Source of the DNA: an uncultured Clostridia bacterium
GTDB taxonomy: Bacteria; Bacillota; Clostridia; Oscillospirales; Ruminococcaceae
Assembly (NCBI GenBank): GCA_944386045.1
Contig: CALWZO010000024.1
Coordinates: forward strand, 36,114-100,113
DNA length: 64,000 nt
Reading direction: 5' to 3'
Below are positions 8,061-16,968 of this stretch, piece by piece (within the stretch, counting starts at the first letter, position 1; every line of letters starts with the position of its first letter). Under the pieces are notes generated by a model. It had not been told where the DNA came from and made no database searches. It was given only the letters and a program-made list of their open reading frames with translations. The position numbers and the translations under genes were made by a program.

Positions 8061-9638
8061 ATGCACATAGCTTTGTACAGAAAATACAGACCAAAGACTT
8101 TCAGCGAAGTTATAGGCCAGAAATATGTTGTCCGGGCGCTGAAAAATCAGGTGGCGGAAGGCAAGATAGGCCACGCCTTTATTTTTACGGGCACCAGGGG
8201 AACAGGCAAGACCAGCTGCGCCAAAATATTTGCCAAAGCGGTGAACTGCCTGCATCCGGTAAACGGCGAGCCCTGCCTTGAATGTGAAGTGTGCAAAGGT
8301 ATAGAAAACGAATCGATATTTGATGTCACAGAAATGGACGCGGCGTCCAACAACTCTGTCGAGGACATCAGGGATGTGCTGAACGAGGTGAACTACCTGC
8401 CTGTAATGGCCAAATACCGCGTTTATATCATCGACGAAGTTCACATGCTGTCCACGCCGGCTTTCAATGCTTTGCTGAAAACACTGGAAGAGCCACCGGC
8501 CCATGTTATATTTATACTTGCCACAACCGAAATACACAAAGTGCCGGCCACAATTCTCTCCCGCTGTCAGAGGTACGATTTTACCAAGCTGACTATAGAC
8601 GAGATCGCCGGAGCACTGCTGGATATTGCCGGCAAAGAGGGAATAGACCTTACCGAGCCGGCCGCAAAGCTGATAGCTTCCCTCTCTGACGGGGCTATGC
8701 GCGATGCCAACTCCATACTGGAAACCTGTATTGCCGGCAGCCGAAGGATAGACGAAGACCTGGTGGCAAACATAACCGGAGTATCCAGGGAGAATGATAT
8801 ATTTGATTTTGTCCGGCGGCTGTCGGATATGAACGCCGCCCTGTCTCTGCAAAAGCTTATGGAGCTGACAGCTGCCAGCGTTGACCTGAAAAGGTTGTGT
8901 GAAGAGCTGATAAGCCATTTTACCGGACTTTTGGTGGCGTCCCTGAACGGCAGCACAGCACAGCTGCTGAATGTGTCACAGGAAAAATTTGACAGAATGC
9001 GCGCCCAGGCACAAAGCCTGCCGGCGGATTTTATATCATCAGCCATTTCACGGTTTTCTTCTGCGCTGGAAAATATTTCCAAAGGACAAAACCCGAAAGT
9101 GGCTATGGACATAGCGGTTTACAGCCTTTGTTCCGGCATGACGCAGACCGCAATGCGGCCAAGGCAGGCAAGGCCTGCGCCTTCCGTTTCCTCAAGGCCG
9201 CGGCCCAGGGCGCAGCAGGCACCGGAGCGGCGGGAAAAGCCGGTAAATCAGCGGCCTAAACAGCATACTGCACAGCCGGTTCAGACGCCGCAGGCCCCGG
9301 TTTCGGATATGCCTGTGGAATTTGAGCAGTGGCAGCAGGTTATAGACGAAATAGCCGATGTGGATATACCTTTACATTCTTTCATAAAGAACAGCCGGGC
9401 ATGGCTGTACGGCGGAGTTGTATATATAAAAGGCAATGAAAGCCTGAATAAATACATCCGCGAAAACAAGGATGTGAATGCCATTATAAAAAAGGCAATC
9501 GCAAAGGTATGCGGCAGGGTGTATAATATAGGCGGGTTTAAAAACATCGCCCATATGTTCCGGCAGGAACAGCACAGTAGTTTGGATGACATTCTGGCTT
9601 TGCGCGAGCGCGGAGTACAGGTGGATATAAAAGATTAA
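8061..9638 (+). CDS. dnaX: DNA polymerase III subunit gamma/tau
   Basis: A 525-residue clamp-loader ATPase that opens the beta clamp and couples the polymerases at the fork. The N-terminus YRKYRPKTFSEVIGQ is typical. Walker A is GTRGTGKTS at residues 44-52, the zinc cysteines lie in CLHPVNGEPCLECEVC, Walker B is IDEVHML, and the sensor motif ILSRCQRY includes the arginine finger region. Residues about 365-410 form a Pro/Arg/Gln-rich linker before a short C-terminal tau domain. I see no A-rich slippery frameshift site of the E. coli kind. ATG at 8061 follows AAGGAGG. It heads dnaX-ybaB-recR. Confidence 0.97.
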   Translation: MHIALYRKYRPKTFSEVIGQKYVVRALKNQVAEGKIGHAFIFTGTRGTGKTSCAKIFAKAVNCLHPVNGEPCLECEVCKGIENESIFDVTEMDAASNNSVEDIRDVLNEVNYLPVMAKYRVYIIDEVHMLSTPAFNALLKTLEEPPAHVIFILATTEIHKVPATILSRCQRYDFTKLTIDEIAGALLDIAGKEGIDLTEPAAKLIASLSDGAMRDANSILETCIAGSRRIDEDLVANITGVSRENDIFDFVRRLSDMNAALSLQKLMELTAASVDLKRLCEELISHFTGLLVASLNGSTAQLLNVSQEKFDRMRAQAQSLPADFISSAISRFSSALENISKGQNPKVAMDIAVYSLCSGMTQTAMRPRQARPAPSVSSRPRPRAQQAPERREKPVNQRPKQHTAQPVQTPQAPVSDMPVEFEQWQQVIDEIADVDIPLHSFIKNSRAWLYGGVVYIKGNESLNKYIRENKDVNAIIKKAIAKVCGRVYNIGGFKNIAHMFRQEQHSSLDDILALRERGVQVDIKD

Positions 9639-9661
9639 AATTGATTTTAAGGAGAAATATA

Positions 9662-10009
9662 ATGAAAGCAAGATTACCCCAGGGAATGGGCGGCGGCCCG
9701 CAGAATATGAACCGGATAATCAAACAGGCCCAGAAAATGCAGGATGACATGAAAGCACTGCAGGACAGGCTGGATATGACCGAGTACACAGGTGAAAGCG
9801 GATCCGGTCTGGTAAAGGCTGTGGTAAACGGCAAACATGATGTTGTCAGTGTAAAAATTGACCCCAACGCCATAGACCCGGATGACATAGAAATGCTGGA
9901 AGACCTTATTGCCGCGGCAGTAAACGATGCTGTGTCAAAAGCAAAGGCTGAAGGCGAAGCCGAGATGGCAAAAATTACAGGCGGCATGAATGTGCCGGGC
10001 ATATTCTGA
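9662..10009 (+). CDS. YbaB/EbfC family nucleoid-associated protein
   Basis: A 115-residue small DNA-binding protein of the YbaB/EbfC family, found between dnaX and recR in most bacteria. The family core is clear: NRIIKQAQKMQDDMKALQDRL forms the helical arm, and GLVKAVVNGKHDVVSVKIDPNAI the central strands. The N-terminus is Gly/Met-rich. ATG at 9662 is preferred because AAGGAG lies just before it; a start at 9641 would precede that site. Its stop at 10007-10009 is one base before the recR start. Confidence 0.92.
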   Translation: MKARLPQGMGGGPQNMNRIIKQAQKMQDDMKALQDRLDMTEYTGESGSGLVKAVVNGKHDVVSVKIDPNAIDPDDIEMLEDLIAAAVNDAVSKAKAEGEAEMAKITGGMNVPGIF

Positions 10010-10010
10010 T

Positions 10011-10613
10011 ATGGCCGGATACAACGCAGAGCCTTTGGAAAGACTGATATCCAACTTTTCCAGGCTGAATGGTGTGGGACGCAAGGGCGCCACAAGGATG
10101 GCTTATCAGGTGCTGTCCATGGATGAGGAAAGCGCAAAAGAGTTTGCCCGGGCGATACTTGATGTCCACACAAAAATAAAAAGATGCCCTGTATGCCAAA
10201 ATTTTACCGACAGGGAAATATGTCCGATATGTTCTTCTGACAAAAGGGACAAAAGCACGATATGTATCGTGGAAAGCCCCAAAGATGTGGCTACCTTTGA
10301 AAAAACAAGAGAATATAAAGGATTATATCATGTCCTGCACGGACTGATTTCGCCCATGGACGGAATTACAGCGGAACAGCTGACTGTAAAGGAACTGCTG
10401 TCCAGGCTTTCGGACGGGCAGGTAAAGGAGGTTATCATGGCCACCAGCCCCACGGTGGAGGGGGAAACAACGGCCATGTATATATCCCGACTTATAAAGC
10501 CTTTGGGAGTGAAAGTGACCAGGCTGGCCTATGGCCTGCCGGTGGGCGCCTCCCTGGAATACGCGGACGAAGTAACACTGTACCGCGCATTGGAAGGCAG
10601 AAGAGAAATGTAA
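10011..10613 (+). CDS. recR: Recombination mediator protein RecR
   Basis: A 200-residue protein that works with RecO and RecF to load RecA on gapped DNA. It shows the helix-hairpin-helix (LERLISNFSRLNGVGRKGATRMAY), the zinc finger (CPVCQNFTDREICPIC) and the Toprim domain (STICIVESPKD, then HVLHGLISPMDGI). The length matches the family. ATG at 10011 gives the family N-terminus; a longer frame to 9990 would overlap ybaB. recO lies at 52 kb in this window. A strong terminator ends the operon. Confidence 0.96.
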   Translation: MAGYNAEPLERLISNFSRLNGVGRKGATRMAYQVLSMDEESAKEFARAILDVHTKIKRCPVCQNFTDREICPICSSDKRDKSTICIVESPKDVATFEKTREYKGLYHVLHGLISPMDGITAEQLTVKELLSRLSDGQVKEVIMATSPTVEGETTAMYISRLIKPLGVKVTRLAYGLPVGASLEYADEVTLYRALEGRREM

Positions 10614-10618
10614 GCAAG

Positions 10619-10642
10619 GCGCGGCACTGCCGCGCTTTTTTG
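10619..10642 (+). terminator. Terminator of the dnaX-ybaB-recR operon
   Basis: GCGCGGC (10619-10625) pairs with GCCGCGC (10629-10635) and is followed by six T. Confidence 0.85.
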
Positions 10643-10688
10643 TTTTTCGATGTAAAACATTTGTATTGAATATTATGTAAAATGTATA

Positions 10689-10717
10689 TTGAAAAAATGC
10701 AAAAATTGTCATATTAT
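10689..10717 (+). promoter_or_regulatory. Promoter of the two ACT-domain genes
   Basis: TTGAAA at 10689-10694 and TATTAT at 10712-10717 with a 17-base gap. Confidence 0.6.
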
Positions 10718-10772
10718 AGTAATTGATAATGTATAAACTTTCTTTGTAACGATTTGACAACGAGGTGGAAAT

Positions 10773-11207
10773 ATGGCTAAAAAGTTTTTGCTGGTAGACA
10801 GCGATGTGTTGCCGGATGTGTTTTTGAAGGTTGTGAAAGCCAAAGAACTTCTTGCGGCCGGGCAGGCGAAAAATCTTTCTGCTGCGGCAAAAGAAGTAAA
10901 CATATCCAGAAGCGCCCTGTACAAGTATAAAGACAGGGTTTTTGATGTAAGCGAGACAAAAACGGTGGTTGCCGTTCATGTGGTTTTGCTTGACGAGTTG
11001 GGCGCGCTGCAAAATCTGCTGCAAATAATAGCCAAAAACAATATAAGCATAGTAACCATAACACAGGCGGCCCCGGTGGACGGCACAGCGGCAGTTTCCC
11101 TTACCCTGAAGGTAAAAGATATGGTCGGTGATGTGGACTCCCTGGTGGAAGAGATGAGAAGGCAGTCTTTTGTGGTTGCTGCAAAAAGGATAATGCGGGA
11201 TATTTAA
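10773..11207 (+). CDS. UPF0735 family ACT-domain protein (PheB-like)
   Basis: A 144-residue probable regulator. Residues 1-60 hold a helix-turn-helix-like segment (ELLAAGQAKNLSAAAKEVNISRSALYKYKDRVF), and residues 68-140 form an ACT domain (VHVVLLDELGALQNLLQIIAKNNISI) of the kind that binds amino acids. This layout is that of the UPF0735/PheB family, which in other Bacillota sits beside homoserine dehydrogenase or prephenate dehydratase genes. Here its partner is an aspartokinase-like gene one base downstream, so a role in sensing aspartate-family or aromatic amino acids is likely but unproven. ATG at 10773 follows CGAGGTGG. Confidence 0.85.
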   Translation: MAKKFLLVDSDVLPDVFLKVVKAKELLAAGQAKNLSAAAKEVNISRSALYKYKDRVFDVSETKTVVAVHVVLLDELGALQNLLQIIAKNNISIVTITQAAPVDGTAAVSLTLKVKDMVGDVDSLVEEMRRQSFVVAAKRIMRDI

Positions 11208-11208
11208 G

Positions 11209-12180
11209 ATGGCTTTTGTTGTAAAGTATGTTGATAATTGTGCCGAAAACAATGCGGATGTTTTTGCCCTGTGCGCTGAAGATCTGGAAAACGACAGCAG
11301 GGTTGTTTTGGTTTGCGCCAAAGAATTTGCCCCCAGATATTACGGCACAGGAATAAAAATTCTGTATAATTATACCGAACTCAGCCGGTGTGATGACAGC
11401 ATAGTGCTGCTGGTTGCCGGCAGCAGACGGCGGGAGGCCGCTGTGGAATGCGCCAATGCCCTGTACGGACGGGAATGCCATGTTTATATAAAAAATGACG
11501 GGTTGTTTACAGCCGATCCCTCCACCAATCCCTTTGCAAAAAGGATTGAGAAAATTGATTATGACGAGGCGCTGGAAATCTGTTCCTGCGGCTATAATGC
11601 CATCAGCCGGGACATGGTGGAACTTGCCAAAAAGTACGGCGTGGAAATACATCTGAAATCCTACCTGCTGCCATCAGGGAAAGGGACAGTGATAAAAGAA
11701 GTCCTGGGAATGGGCTCGGCTTTGGTAAAAGGAGTTATAAAAGAGCCGAATATATGTATAATATCCCTTGTGGATATACCGGACATAAAAGGCATATCTT
11801 ACCAGATTTTTCAGGCTATCAGCGATGCGGGCATAGTGGTTGATATAATATCCCTTCCGGCCTCTTCCTACGGCAAACAGGACATAAGCTTTACCATCGG
11901 CAAACAGGACAAACTGAAAGCAGAAAGAATTTTAAAACAAAAGCAAAACCGGCTGGGATTTACACAGCTGGTGATAAATGACAATGTGGCCAAAATATCT
12001 GTGGTTGGCGCAGCGCTTCAGTCCAGCCGCGGCGTGGCTGCGTCGGTGTTCAAAATACTTTACGAAAACGATATCAGCCTTCGACTGATAAACACCAGCG
12101 AGATAAAAATATCGGTTGTAATCGACAAAGAGCTGTCTGATCTGGCAGTACAGAAAATTCACGAAGTTTTCATTGATTAG
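11209..12180 (+). CDS. Aspartokinase-like protein lacking the catalytic N-terminus, with two ACT domains
   Basis: A 323-residue protein. Residues about 95-175 match the end of the aspartokinase domain: KNDGLFTADPSTNPFAKRIEKI, then MVELAKKYGVEIHLKSYL. Residues about 180-323 form the paired ACT regulatory domains. Only about 85 residues come before this, where a full enzyme has roughly 230, and the KFGGTS nucleotide motif is absent. It is therefore unlikely to phosphorylate aspartate, and a sensor role for lysine or threonine is my inference. ATG at 11209 starts one base after the UPF0735 gene. The stop codon lies in the stem of the terminator. It is intact, not frameshifted. Confidence 0.75.
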   Translation: MAFVVKYVDNCAENNADVFALCAEDLENDSRVVLVCAKEFAPRYYGTGIKILYNYTELSRCDDSIVLLVAGSRRREAAVECANALYGRECHVYIKNDGLFTADPSTNPFAKRIEKIDYDEALEICSCGYNAISRDMVELAKKYGVEIHLKSYLLPSGKGTVIKEVLGMGSALVKGVIKEPNICIISLVDIPDIKGISYQIFQAISDAGIVVDIISLPASSYGKQDISFTIGKQDKLKAERILKQKQNRLGFTQLVINDNVAKISVVGAALQSSRGVAASVFKILYENDISLRLINTSEIKISVVIDKELSDLAVQKIHEVFID

Positions 12181-12198
12181 GCTCAAATGAGCCTTTTT
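12179..12198 (+). terminator. Terminator of the ACT-domain gene pair
   Basis: AGGCTCA (12179-12185) pairs with TGAGCCT (12188-12194), followed by T. It begins inside the stop codon of the upstream gene. Confidence 0.75.
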
Positions 12199-12273
12199 AA
12201 TTTATCTGATATGTGGTAATATTATATATTAGGTAAATTGTAATTAAATTTTTTATATAAACCAGGTGAAATG

Positions 12274-13524
12274 ATGAAAAGAGAACAAATTGCTCCGAAT
12301 GTGTTTCTTACTCAGCTTCCGAATGAAAAGTTCAAACGCAACAGGCTGAGTATAAACCTTATAGTGCCCAACGCAAAGGAAAAGGCCACTATGTATGCTC
12401 TTCTTCCGGGATTGCTGGAAAGGGCTTACCGGGATTACCCTACAATGCAGGAATTGTCCAGAAAACTTAACCGCATGTACGCGGCACAATTGTCCGCCAC
12501 CACCTCGGTCATCGGTGCAAACCGCTGTATGAGATTTACGGTCCAGGGCATAAAAAATGAATACTGCCTTGCCGGTGAAGACCTGCTGTCGGAAATGTGC
12601 GATGTATTGCTGGGTGTGATATTCCGCCCATGCTTGGAAAACGGCGCATTTATACCGGAATGGCTGGAAGTGGAAAAGTTCAAGCTGAAAGAAGAAATAG
12701 AAGGCGAAATAAACGACAAACGCGGATACTGCATTAAAAATGCCCGCAGAAAGTTTTTCAAGGACAGCCTCAACGGTGTGGAAAGGCTGGGATATATAGA
12801 AGAAATAGACGATATAACGCCACAGAAGCTGTACGATTGTTATAAAGAACTGCTGGATACAGCCGTGGTGGAAATATATATAACCGCCAACAACCGGAAG
12901 ACAGTAAAGGAAAAGCTGGTGTCGGCCTCTGCCTTTGAAAGAAGCGCCAGCGCCGCAATACTGCCCATAACAGTTGAAGAGTGTACAGATGTTGCCAGCC
13001 ACACAGAGTGCATCAACACTACACAGGGTAAAGTGTGCCTGCTGTATACCACACGCAGAAAGCTGACAGAAGATGAAAGGTATCACATGCTGGTGGCCAG
13101 CGCGCTGTACGGCGGCACTGCTTCCTCCAGGCTTTTCAAAAATGTAAGGGAAAAGCAGAGCCTTTGTTACTACTGCGCGGCCGGCTTTAACGCCTTTACC
13201 TCATCCCTCAGCGTGGACTCCGGTGTGGAACATCAGAACACCGACCGCACCATTCAGGCGGTCCAGGACGAACTGGATCGGATGATAGACGGTGAAATCA
13301 GCCGGGAAGAAATTCTGGAAACCAAACTGATAATAAAAAATAATCTGAAAGCCAATTATGACGGACTTCACGGCCTGGAAGCCTGGTATTTGAATGAAGC
13401 CATAAGGGGAACGGGTTTTACCCCGGAACAGGTTATGGAAAAGGTGGATAAAGTTACAGCCCGGGATATCAAAAATGTGCTTAAACTTTTAAATCTGAAT
13501 GTAGTTTACACAATATCAAAATAG
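12274..13524 (+). CDS. yfmF: M16 peptidase-like protein YfmF (inactive partner)
   Basis: A 416-residue protein of the M16 (insulinase/processing peptidase) fold, the YfmF member of the YfmF/YfmH pair that databases link to EF-P 5-aminopentanol modification in Bacillus. The HxxEH zinc motif is absent: the matching place reads LLPGLLERAYRDYPTM. It is therefore probably the non-catalytic half of a heterodimer with the next gene. The R/Y pattern of the second half (GGTASSRLFKNVREKQSLCYYCAAGF) is the substrate-binding region of M16 proteins. ATG at 12274 is chosen over 12271 for better distance from AGGTGA. Confidence 0.88.
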   Translation: MKREQIAPNVFLTQLPNEKFKRNRLSINLIVPNAKEKATMYALLPGLLERAYRDYPTMQELSRKLNRMYAAQLSATTSVIGANRCMRFTVQGIKNEYCLAGEDLLSEMCDVLLGVIFRPCLENGAFIPEWLEVEKFKLKEEIEGEINDKRGYCIKNARRKFFKDSLNGVERLGYIEEIDDITPQKLYDCYKELLDTAVVEIYITANNRKTVKEKLVSASAFERSASAAILPITVEECTDVASHTECINTTQGKVCLLYTTRRKLTEDERYHMLVASALYGGTASSRLFKNVREKQSLCYYCAAGFNAFTSSLSVDSGVEHQNTDRTIQAVQDELDRMIDGEISREEILETKLIIKNNLKANYDGLHGLEAWYLNEAIRGTGFTPEQVMEKVDKVTARDIKNVLKLLNLNVVYTISK

Positions 13525-13533
13525 AGGTTGATT

Positions 13534-14811
13534 ATGTCAGAGATAAAAAATAATGTTTTGAATGAAAGTTATCAGGTGGTCCGGACGGAAAACGGCCCGC
13601 TGGTGGCTTGCTATACAATGCCGGGGTATAACGCGGTTCATGCCGTGTTTGCCACCAACTTTGGCTCGGTGGACAGAAGCTTTGTGATGAACGGCAAAAA
13701 ATATGATATTCCGGCCGGTGTGGCCCATTTTCTGGAACATAAGATGTTTGAAAACGAAGACGGAGACGCCTTTGACAAATATGCCAGAACCGGCGCCAAT
13801 GCCAACGCCTTTACCAGTTTTGACAAAACCTGCTATATATTCACCGCCACAGACAATGTGGACGAATCTCTGGATATACTGCTCAGTTTTGTCACAACAC
13901 CGTATTTCACCCCGCAGACAGTGGAAAAAGAGCAGGGGATAATCGGACAGGAAATAAAAATGTATGACGACAGCGCCAACTGGCGCCTGCTTTTCGGGGT
14001 GCTGGAAGGTCTGTATCAAAAACATACAGTAAGGGACGATATAGCCGGAACGGTGGAAAGCATATCACAGATAACAGACAAAATGCTTTACGATTGTGCC
14101 AAGGCGTTTTATTCTCCGTCACAGATGCTGTTGTCCGTGGCAGGCAATATAACCATGGACAGGGTGCTGGCAGCCTGCGAAAGGGCCGGGTTCAAGGCTG
14201 ATGAATTACAGGTGAAAAAAATCAGCCAGGAAGAGCCGGACGAAATCAACTACCGGAGCAAAACCATACAGATGCCGGTATCTGTTCCTCTTGTGGCTGT
14301 GGGCTATAAGGAAAAAATGTCAAACCCGGTGACTACAAAAGAGGCTATCGCCGGAAACATTATAATGGATATTCTCACCGGCTCCACCAGCAAACTGTTC
14401 AACAAACTTTACGATCTCAACATTGTAAACGGAACTTTTGAAGGTGAAATTTTTTCCGGTGATGACTACTACGCCTCAATTATTTCAGGCGAAACAGCAC
14501 ATCCGGAAAAGCTGATAGAAGAAATTCAGAACGCGGTTGATACGCTGAAAAAAGAAGGGATCAGCCGGGATGACTTTATCATATCAAAAAATCATATGTA
14601 CGGCAGTATGATAGTAGATTTTGAAAATGTGGAGGAAGTGGCCACAAATATCGTGGTTTCGCACTTTAAAGGCGAAAATATCTATACGCCGCTGGAAACC
14701 TTAAGCAAAATAACATTGGAAGATGTCAACAGCCAGCTGCAAAAAATGTTCAGAGATGACAGGTGCACAATTTTTACCGTGATGCCTTTGGAGAATGAGG
14801 ATGATAAATAA
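13534..14811 (+). CDS. yfmH: M16 family zinc peptidase YfmH (catalytic partner)
   Basis: A 425-residue M16 peptidase. The zinc motif is present as HFLEH in GVAHFLEHKMFENEDGDAF near residues 63-67, with the further glutamate expected some 70 residues on (EQGIIGQEIKMYDD). It pairs with YfmF, which lacks the motif. Their substrate in this organism is unknown; no efp gene lies in the window. ATG at 13534 follows GAGG with six bases between; TTG at 13528 is too close. It overlaps lgt by 11 bases, so translation is probably coupled. Confidence 0.9.
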   Translation: MSEIKNNVLNESYQVVRTENGPLVACYTMPGYNAVHAVFATNFGSVDRSFVMNGKKYDIPAGVAHFLEHKMFENEDGDAFDKYARTGANANAFTSFDKTCYIFTATDNVDESLDILLSFVTTPYFTPQTVEKEQGIIGQEIKMYDDSANWRLLFGVLEGLYQKHTVRDDIAGTVESISQITDKMLYDCAKAFYSPSQMLLSVAGNITMDRVLAACERAGFKADELQVKKISQEEPDEINYRSKTIQMPVSVPLVAVGYKEKMSNPVTTKEAIAGNIIMDILTGSTSKLFNKLYDLNIVNGTFEGEIFSGDDYYASIISGETAHPEKLIEEIQNAVDTLKKEGISRDDFIISKNHMYGSMIVDFENVEEVATNIVVSHFKGENIYTPLETLSKITLEDVNSQLQKMFRDDRCTIFTVMPLENEDDK

Positions 14812-15670
14812 TATTCAATTTCCGCGCCTGGGGCTGGAATTTACAGTCAACAGGGTTGCTTTTTCAATTTTTGGCCTGGATATATACTGGTATGGTCTTA
14901 TTCTGACCGGCGGTATGCTGGCGGCGGTCCTGGTGTCTTTCTATCTGGCAAAGAAGCTGGATATTGATACCGATAAAATGCTGGATGTAATCATGGTCGG
15001 CGGCATTATGGGCGTGGTCTGCGCCAGGGCCTATTATGTGGCTTTTGCACCTTTTGAATACAACAGCCTGTGGGATATGATAAATATCAGGGACGGCGGC
15101 CTGGGAATATACGGCGGCGTTATCGGCGCTTTTGCTTTCGGCTGGCTGGCCTGCCGCTGGAGAAAACTGGACTTTCTCAATATGGCCGATATAACAGGCG
15201 TCTGCCTTCTGCTGGGTCAGGGTATCGGACGCTGGGGGAATTTTGTAAACCAGGAGGCTTTCGGCACCAACACAGACGGACTTTTCGGAATGATAAGCGA
15301 AGGTACAACAGCCTATCTGCAAAGGACGGCCTCGTACCTTGCGTTACAGGGAATAACAGTGGACCCGTACGCCCCGGTACACCCCACATTTTTATATGAA
15401 TCCGTGTGGTGTCTTGTGGGATTTGCAGTCTTGATGCTGTATTTCAACAAAAGAAAGTTCAAAGGCGAGCTGATCTTAATTTATGCTGTCTGGTACGGCA
15501 TAGGAAGATTTGTCATAGAAGGTCTGCGCACAGACAGCCTGGAAATAATTCCCGGTCTGAGGACATCTCAGGTGGTTGCGCTGGTGTCTGTGGCTGTGGG
15601 CGCGGCTGTGCTTATATATAATTACATCAGGTTAAAAAAGGCGGGCAGTAAAGATGTTGTCAACGGATAA
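14801..15670 (+). CDS. lgt: Prolipoprotein diacylglyceryl transferase
   Basis: A 289-residue integral membrane enzyme that moves a diacylglyceryl group from phosphatidylglycerol to the lipobox cysteine of pre-lipoproteins. The family pattern is clear: IYWYGLILTGG near the start, RDGGLGIYGG around residue 100, the signature GQGIGRWGNFVNQEAFG near residues 140-157, and HPTFLYESVW. About seven membrane helices are seen. ATG at 14801 has a GGAG seven bases before it; an earlier ATG at 14795 is too close. It overlaps yfmH and folD at its two ends. At least two likely substrates are in this window (42568 and 59745). Confidence 0.95.
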   Translation: MINNIQFPRLGLEFTVNRVAFSIFGLDIYWYGLILTGGMLAAVLVSFYLAKKLDIDTDKMLDVIMVGGIMGVVCARAYYVAFAPFEYNSLWDMINIRDGGLGIYGGVIGAFAFGWLACRWRKLDFLNMADITGVCLLLGQGIGRWGNFVNQEAFGTNTDGLFGMISEGTTAYLQRTASYLALQGITVDPYAPVHPTFLYESVWCLVGFAVLMLYFNKRKFKGELILIYAVWYGIGRFVIEGLRTDSLEIIPGLRTSQVVALVSVAVGAAVLIYNYIRLKKAGSKDVVNG

Positions 15671-16511
15671 AATAATAAGCGGCAAGGAAGTGGCCGCAAA
15701 CATAAAACAGCAGGTAAAGCGGGATGTGGAAAAGCTGAACCGGCAGGGAATTTACCCCAAGCTGAGCGTTATAATGGTCGGTGAAGACCCGGCCAGCATG
15801 GCTTATGTAAAAGGAAAACACAAAGACTGTGCCGAGTGCGGCATTATTTCAGAGAACATAACATTTCCCGACAGTATAACACAGCGGGAACTGCTGCGGG
15901 AGATAGAAAGACTGAATGCAGACAGCACAGTGCACGGTATACTGGTGCAGCTGCCATTGCCGAAACAGATTGATGAATACGCGGTCATAAACGCAATATC
16001 CCCTTCAAAGGATGTGGATGGTTTTACCGCGGTAAATGTGGGAAACCTCAACATAGGCAAGGACTGTTTTGTCCCCTGCACCCCCCAGGGCTGTATTGAT
16101 ATGCTGGACCGGGCGGGCGTGGACCTTATGGGCAAAGATGTGGTGGTCATCGGCCGCAGCAACATTGTCGGCAAGCCGGTGGCAACACTGGTGCTTAAAC
16201 GCAGTGCCACAGTCACCATATGCCATTCCAGGACACAGAACATAGCCGACAAAACCAGAAATGCCGATATAGTGATTGTCGCAGTGGGCAAAGCCGGTTT
16301 TCTCACCGGTGACATGCTGAAACCCGGCGCAGTTGTGATAGATGTGGGCATAAACCGCGGCCGGGACGGAAAACTTTGCGGTGATGCCGATTTTGCCTCA
16401 TGTATTGATGTGGTTTCCAAAATAACCCCCGTGCCCGGAGGCGTGGGTCTGATGACCAGGGCAAACCTGCTTAAAAACACCGTAAAAAGCGCACAGAATA
16501 TAGGAAAATAG
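15654..16511 (+). CDS. folD: Bifunctional methylenetetrahydrofolate dehydrogenase/cyclohydrolase
   Basis: A 285-residue cytosolic enzyme that converts 5,10-methylene-THF to 10-formyl-THF in two steps with NADP. Motifs: MVGEDPASMAYVKGKHKDCAECGI with the active-site lysine, HGILVQLPLP, SPSKDVDGF, the nucleotide-binding GRSNIVGKPVA, and the C-terminal PVPGGVGLMTRANLLKNT (changed from the more usual VGPMT). The length is normal. ATG at 15654 lies 17 bases inside the end of lgt. It closes the yfmF-yfmH-lgt-folD run. Confidence 0.96.
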   Translation: MLSTDKIISGKEVAANIKQQVKRDVEKLNRQGIYPKLSVIMVGEDPASMAYVKGKHKDCAECGIISENITFPDSITQRELLREIERLNADSTVHGILVQLPLPKQIDEYAVINAISPSKDVDGFTAVNVGNLNIGKDCFVPCTPQGCIDMLDRAGVDLMGKDVVVIGRSNIVGKPVATLVLKRSATVTICHSRTQNIADKTRNADIVIVAVGKAGFLTGDMLKPGAVVIDVGINRGRDGKLCGDADFASCIDVVSKITPVPGGVGLMTRANLLKNTVKSAQNIGK

Positions 16512-16522
16512 CATATTTATCG

Positions 16523-16551
16523 TTGACATTTGACAGTTTATATGGTATCAT
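16523..16551 (+). promoter_or_regulatory. Promoter of rplU-rpmA
   Basis: TTGACA at 16523-16528 and TATCAT at 16546-16551, 17 bases apart. Confidence 0.75.
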
Positions 16552-16552
16552 T

Positions 16553-16619
16553 ATTTAGCCGCATGTAGAGGGTACATAAGACGCCGCAGGGCGCACCCGG
16601 TTCAGCGAGCCCTAAATAA
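16553..16619 (+). promoter_or_regulatory. Ribosomal protein L21 leader-type RNA
   Basis: A GC-rich structured leader sits between the promoter and rplU. Its closing stem pairs TTATTTAG (about 16551-16558) with CTAAATAA (16612-16619), and several G/C hairpins lie inside. Position and shape fit the L21 leader known from Bacillota, where the protein is thought to control its own operon. The assignment rests on position and pairing. Confidence 0.65.
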
Positions 16620-16633
16620 TGAGAGGATTAAAA

Positions 16634-16945
16634 ATGAAAGCAGTATTTGTTACCGGTGGCAAACAGTATTCAGTTTGCGAAGGCGATGTAGTATACATCG
16701 AAAAACTCAATGCACAGGCTGACGAAACAGTTACTTTTGAAGAAGTATTGTTCGTAGGCGAAGGTGCAGACGCAAAGTTCGGCACACCCGTTGTTGAAGG
16801 TGCTAAAGTTGAAGCCAAAGTTGTTAAAAACGGCAAAGGCAAAAAACTGAACATCATCACTTACAAACCCAAAAAAGGTTCCGCAAGAAGAATGGGTCAC
16901 AGACAGCCGTACACCAAAGTTGAAATCACTAAAATAGTTGGTTAA
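16634..16945 (+). CDS. rplU: 50S ribosomal protein bL21
   Basis: A 103-residue large-subunit ribosomal protein that binds 23S rRNA. It starts with [24 protein letters not shown], the family's usual opening, and ends with the signature [22 protein letters not shown] at 16634 is chosen because GAGAGGA at 16620-16626 lies seven bases before it; an earlier ATG at 16619 precedes that site. rpmA follows after 23 bases. In most Bacillota the Prp protease gene (ysxB) lies between these two; here it is missing. Confidence 0.97.
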   Translation: MKAVFVTGGKQYSVCEGDVVYIEKLNAQADETVTFEEVLFVGEGADAKFGTPVVEGAKVEAKVVKNGKGKKLNIITYKPKKGSARRMGHRQPYTKVEITKIVG

Positions 16946-16968
16946 TTTTCTAAGGGAGGAATTGAATA

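Noticed and set aside
8040..8918. Minus-strand frame of 292 codons opposite dnaX
   Set aside because: A shadow of dnaX; no start site and no recognisable domain.
8061..9638. Programmed frameshift in dnaX for a short gamma form
   Set aside because: No A-AAA-AAG-like slippery run with a following stem was found in the linker region.
12271..14811. YfmF lacking the zinc motif as a decayed gene
   Set aside because: Inactive and active M16 partners normally occur as such pairs; the missing HxxEH is a family trait and not decay.
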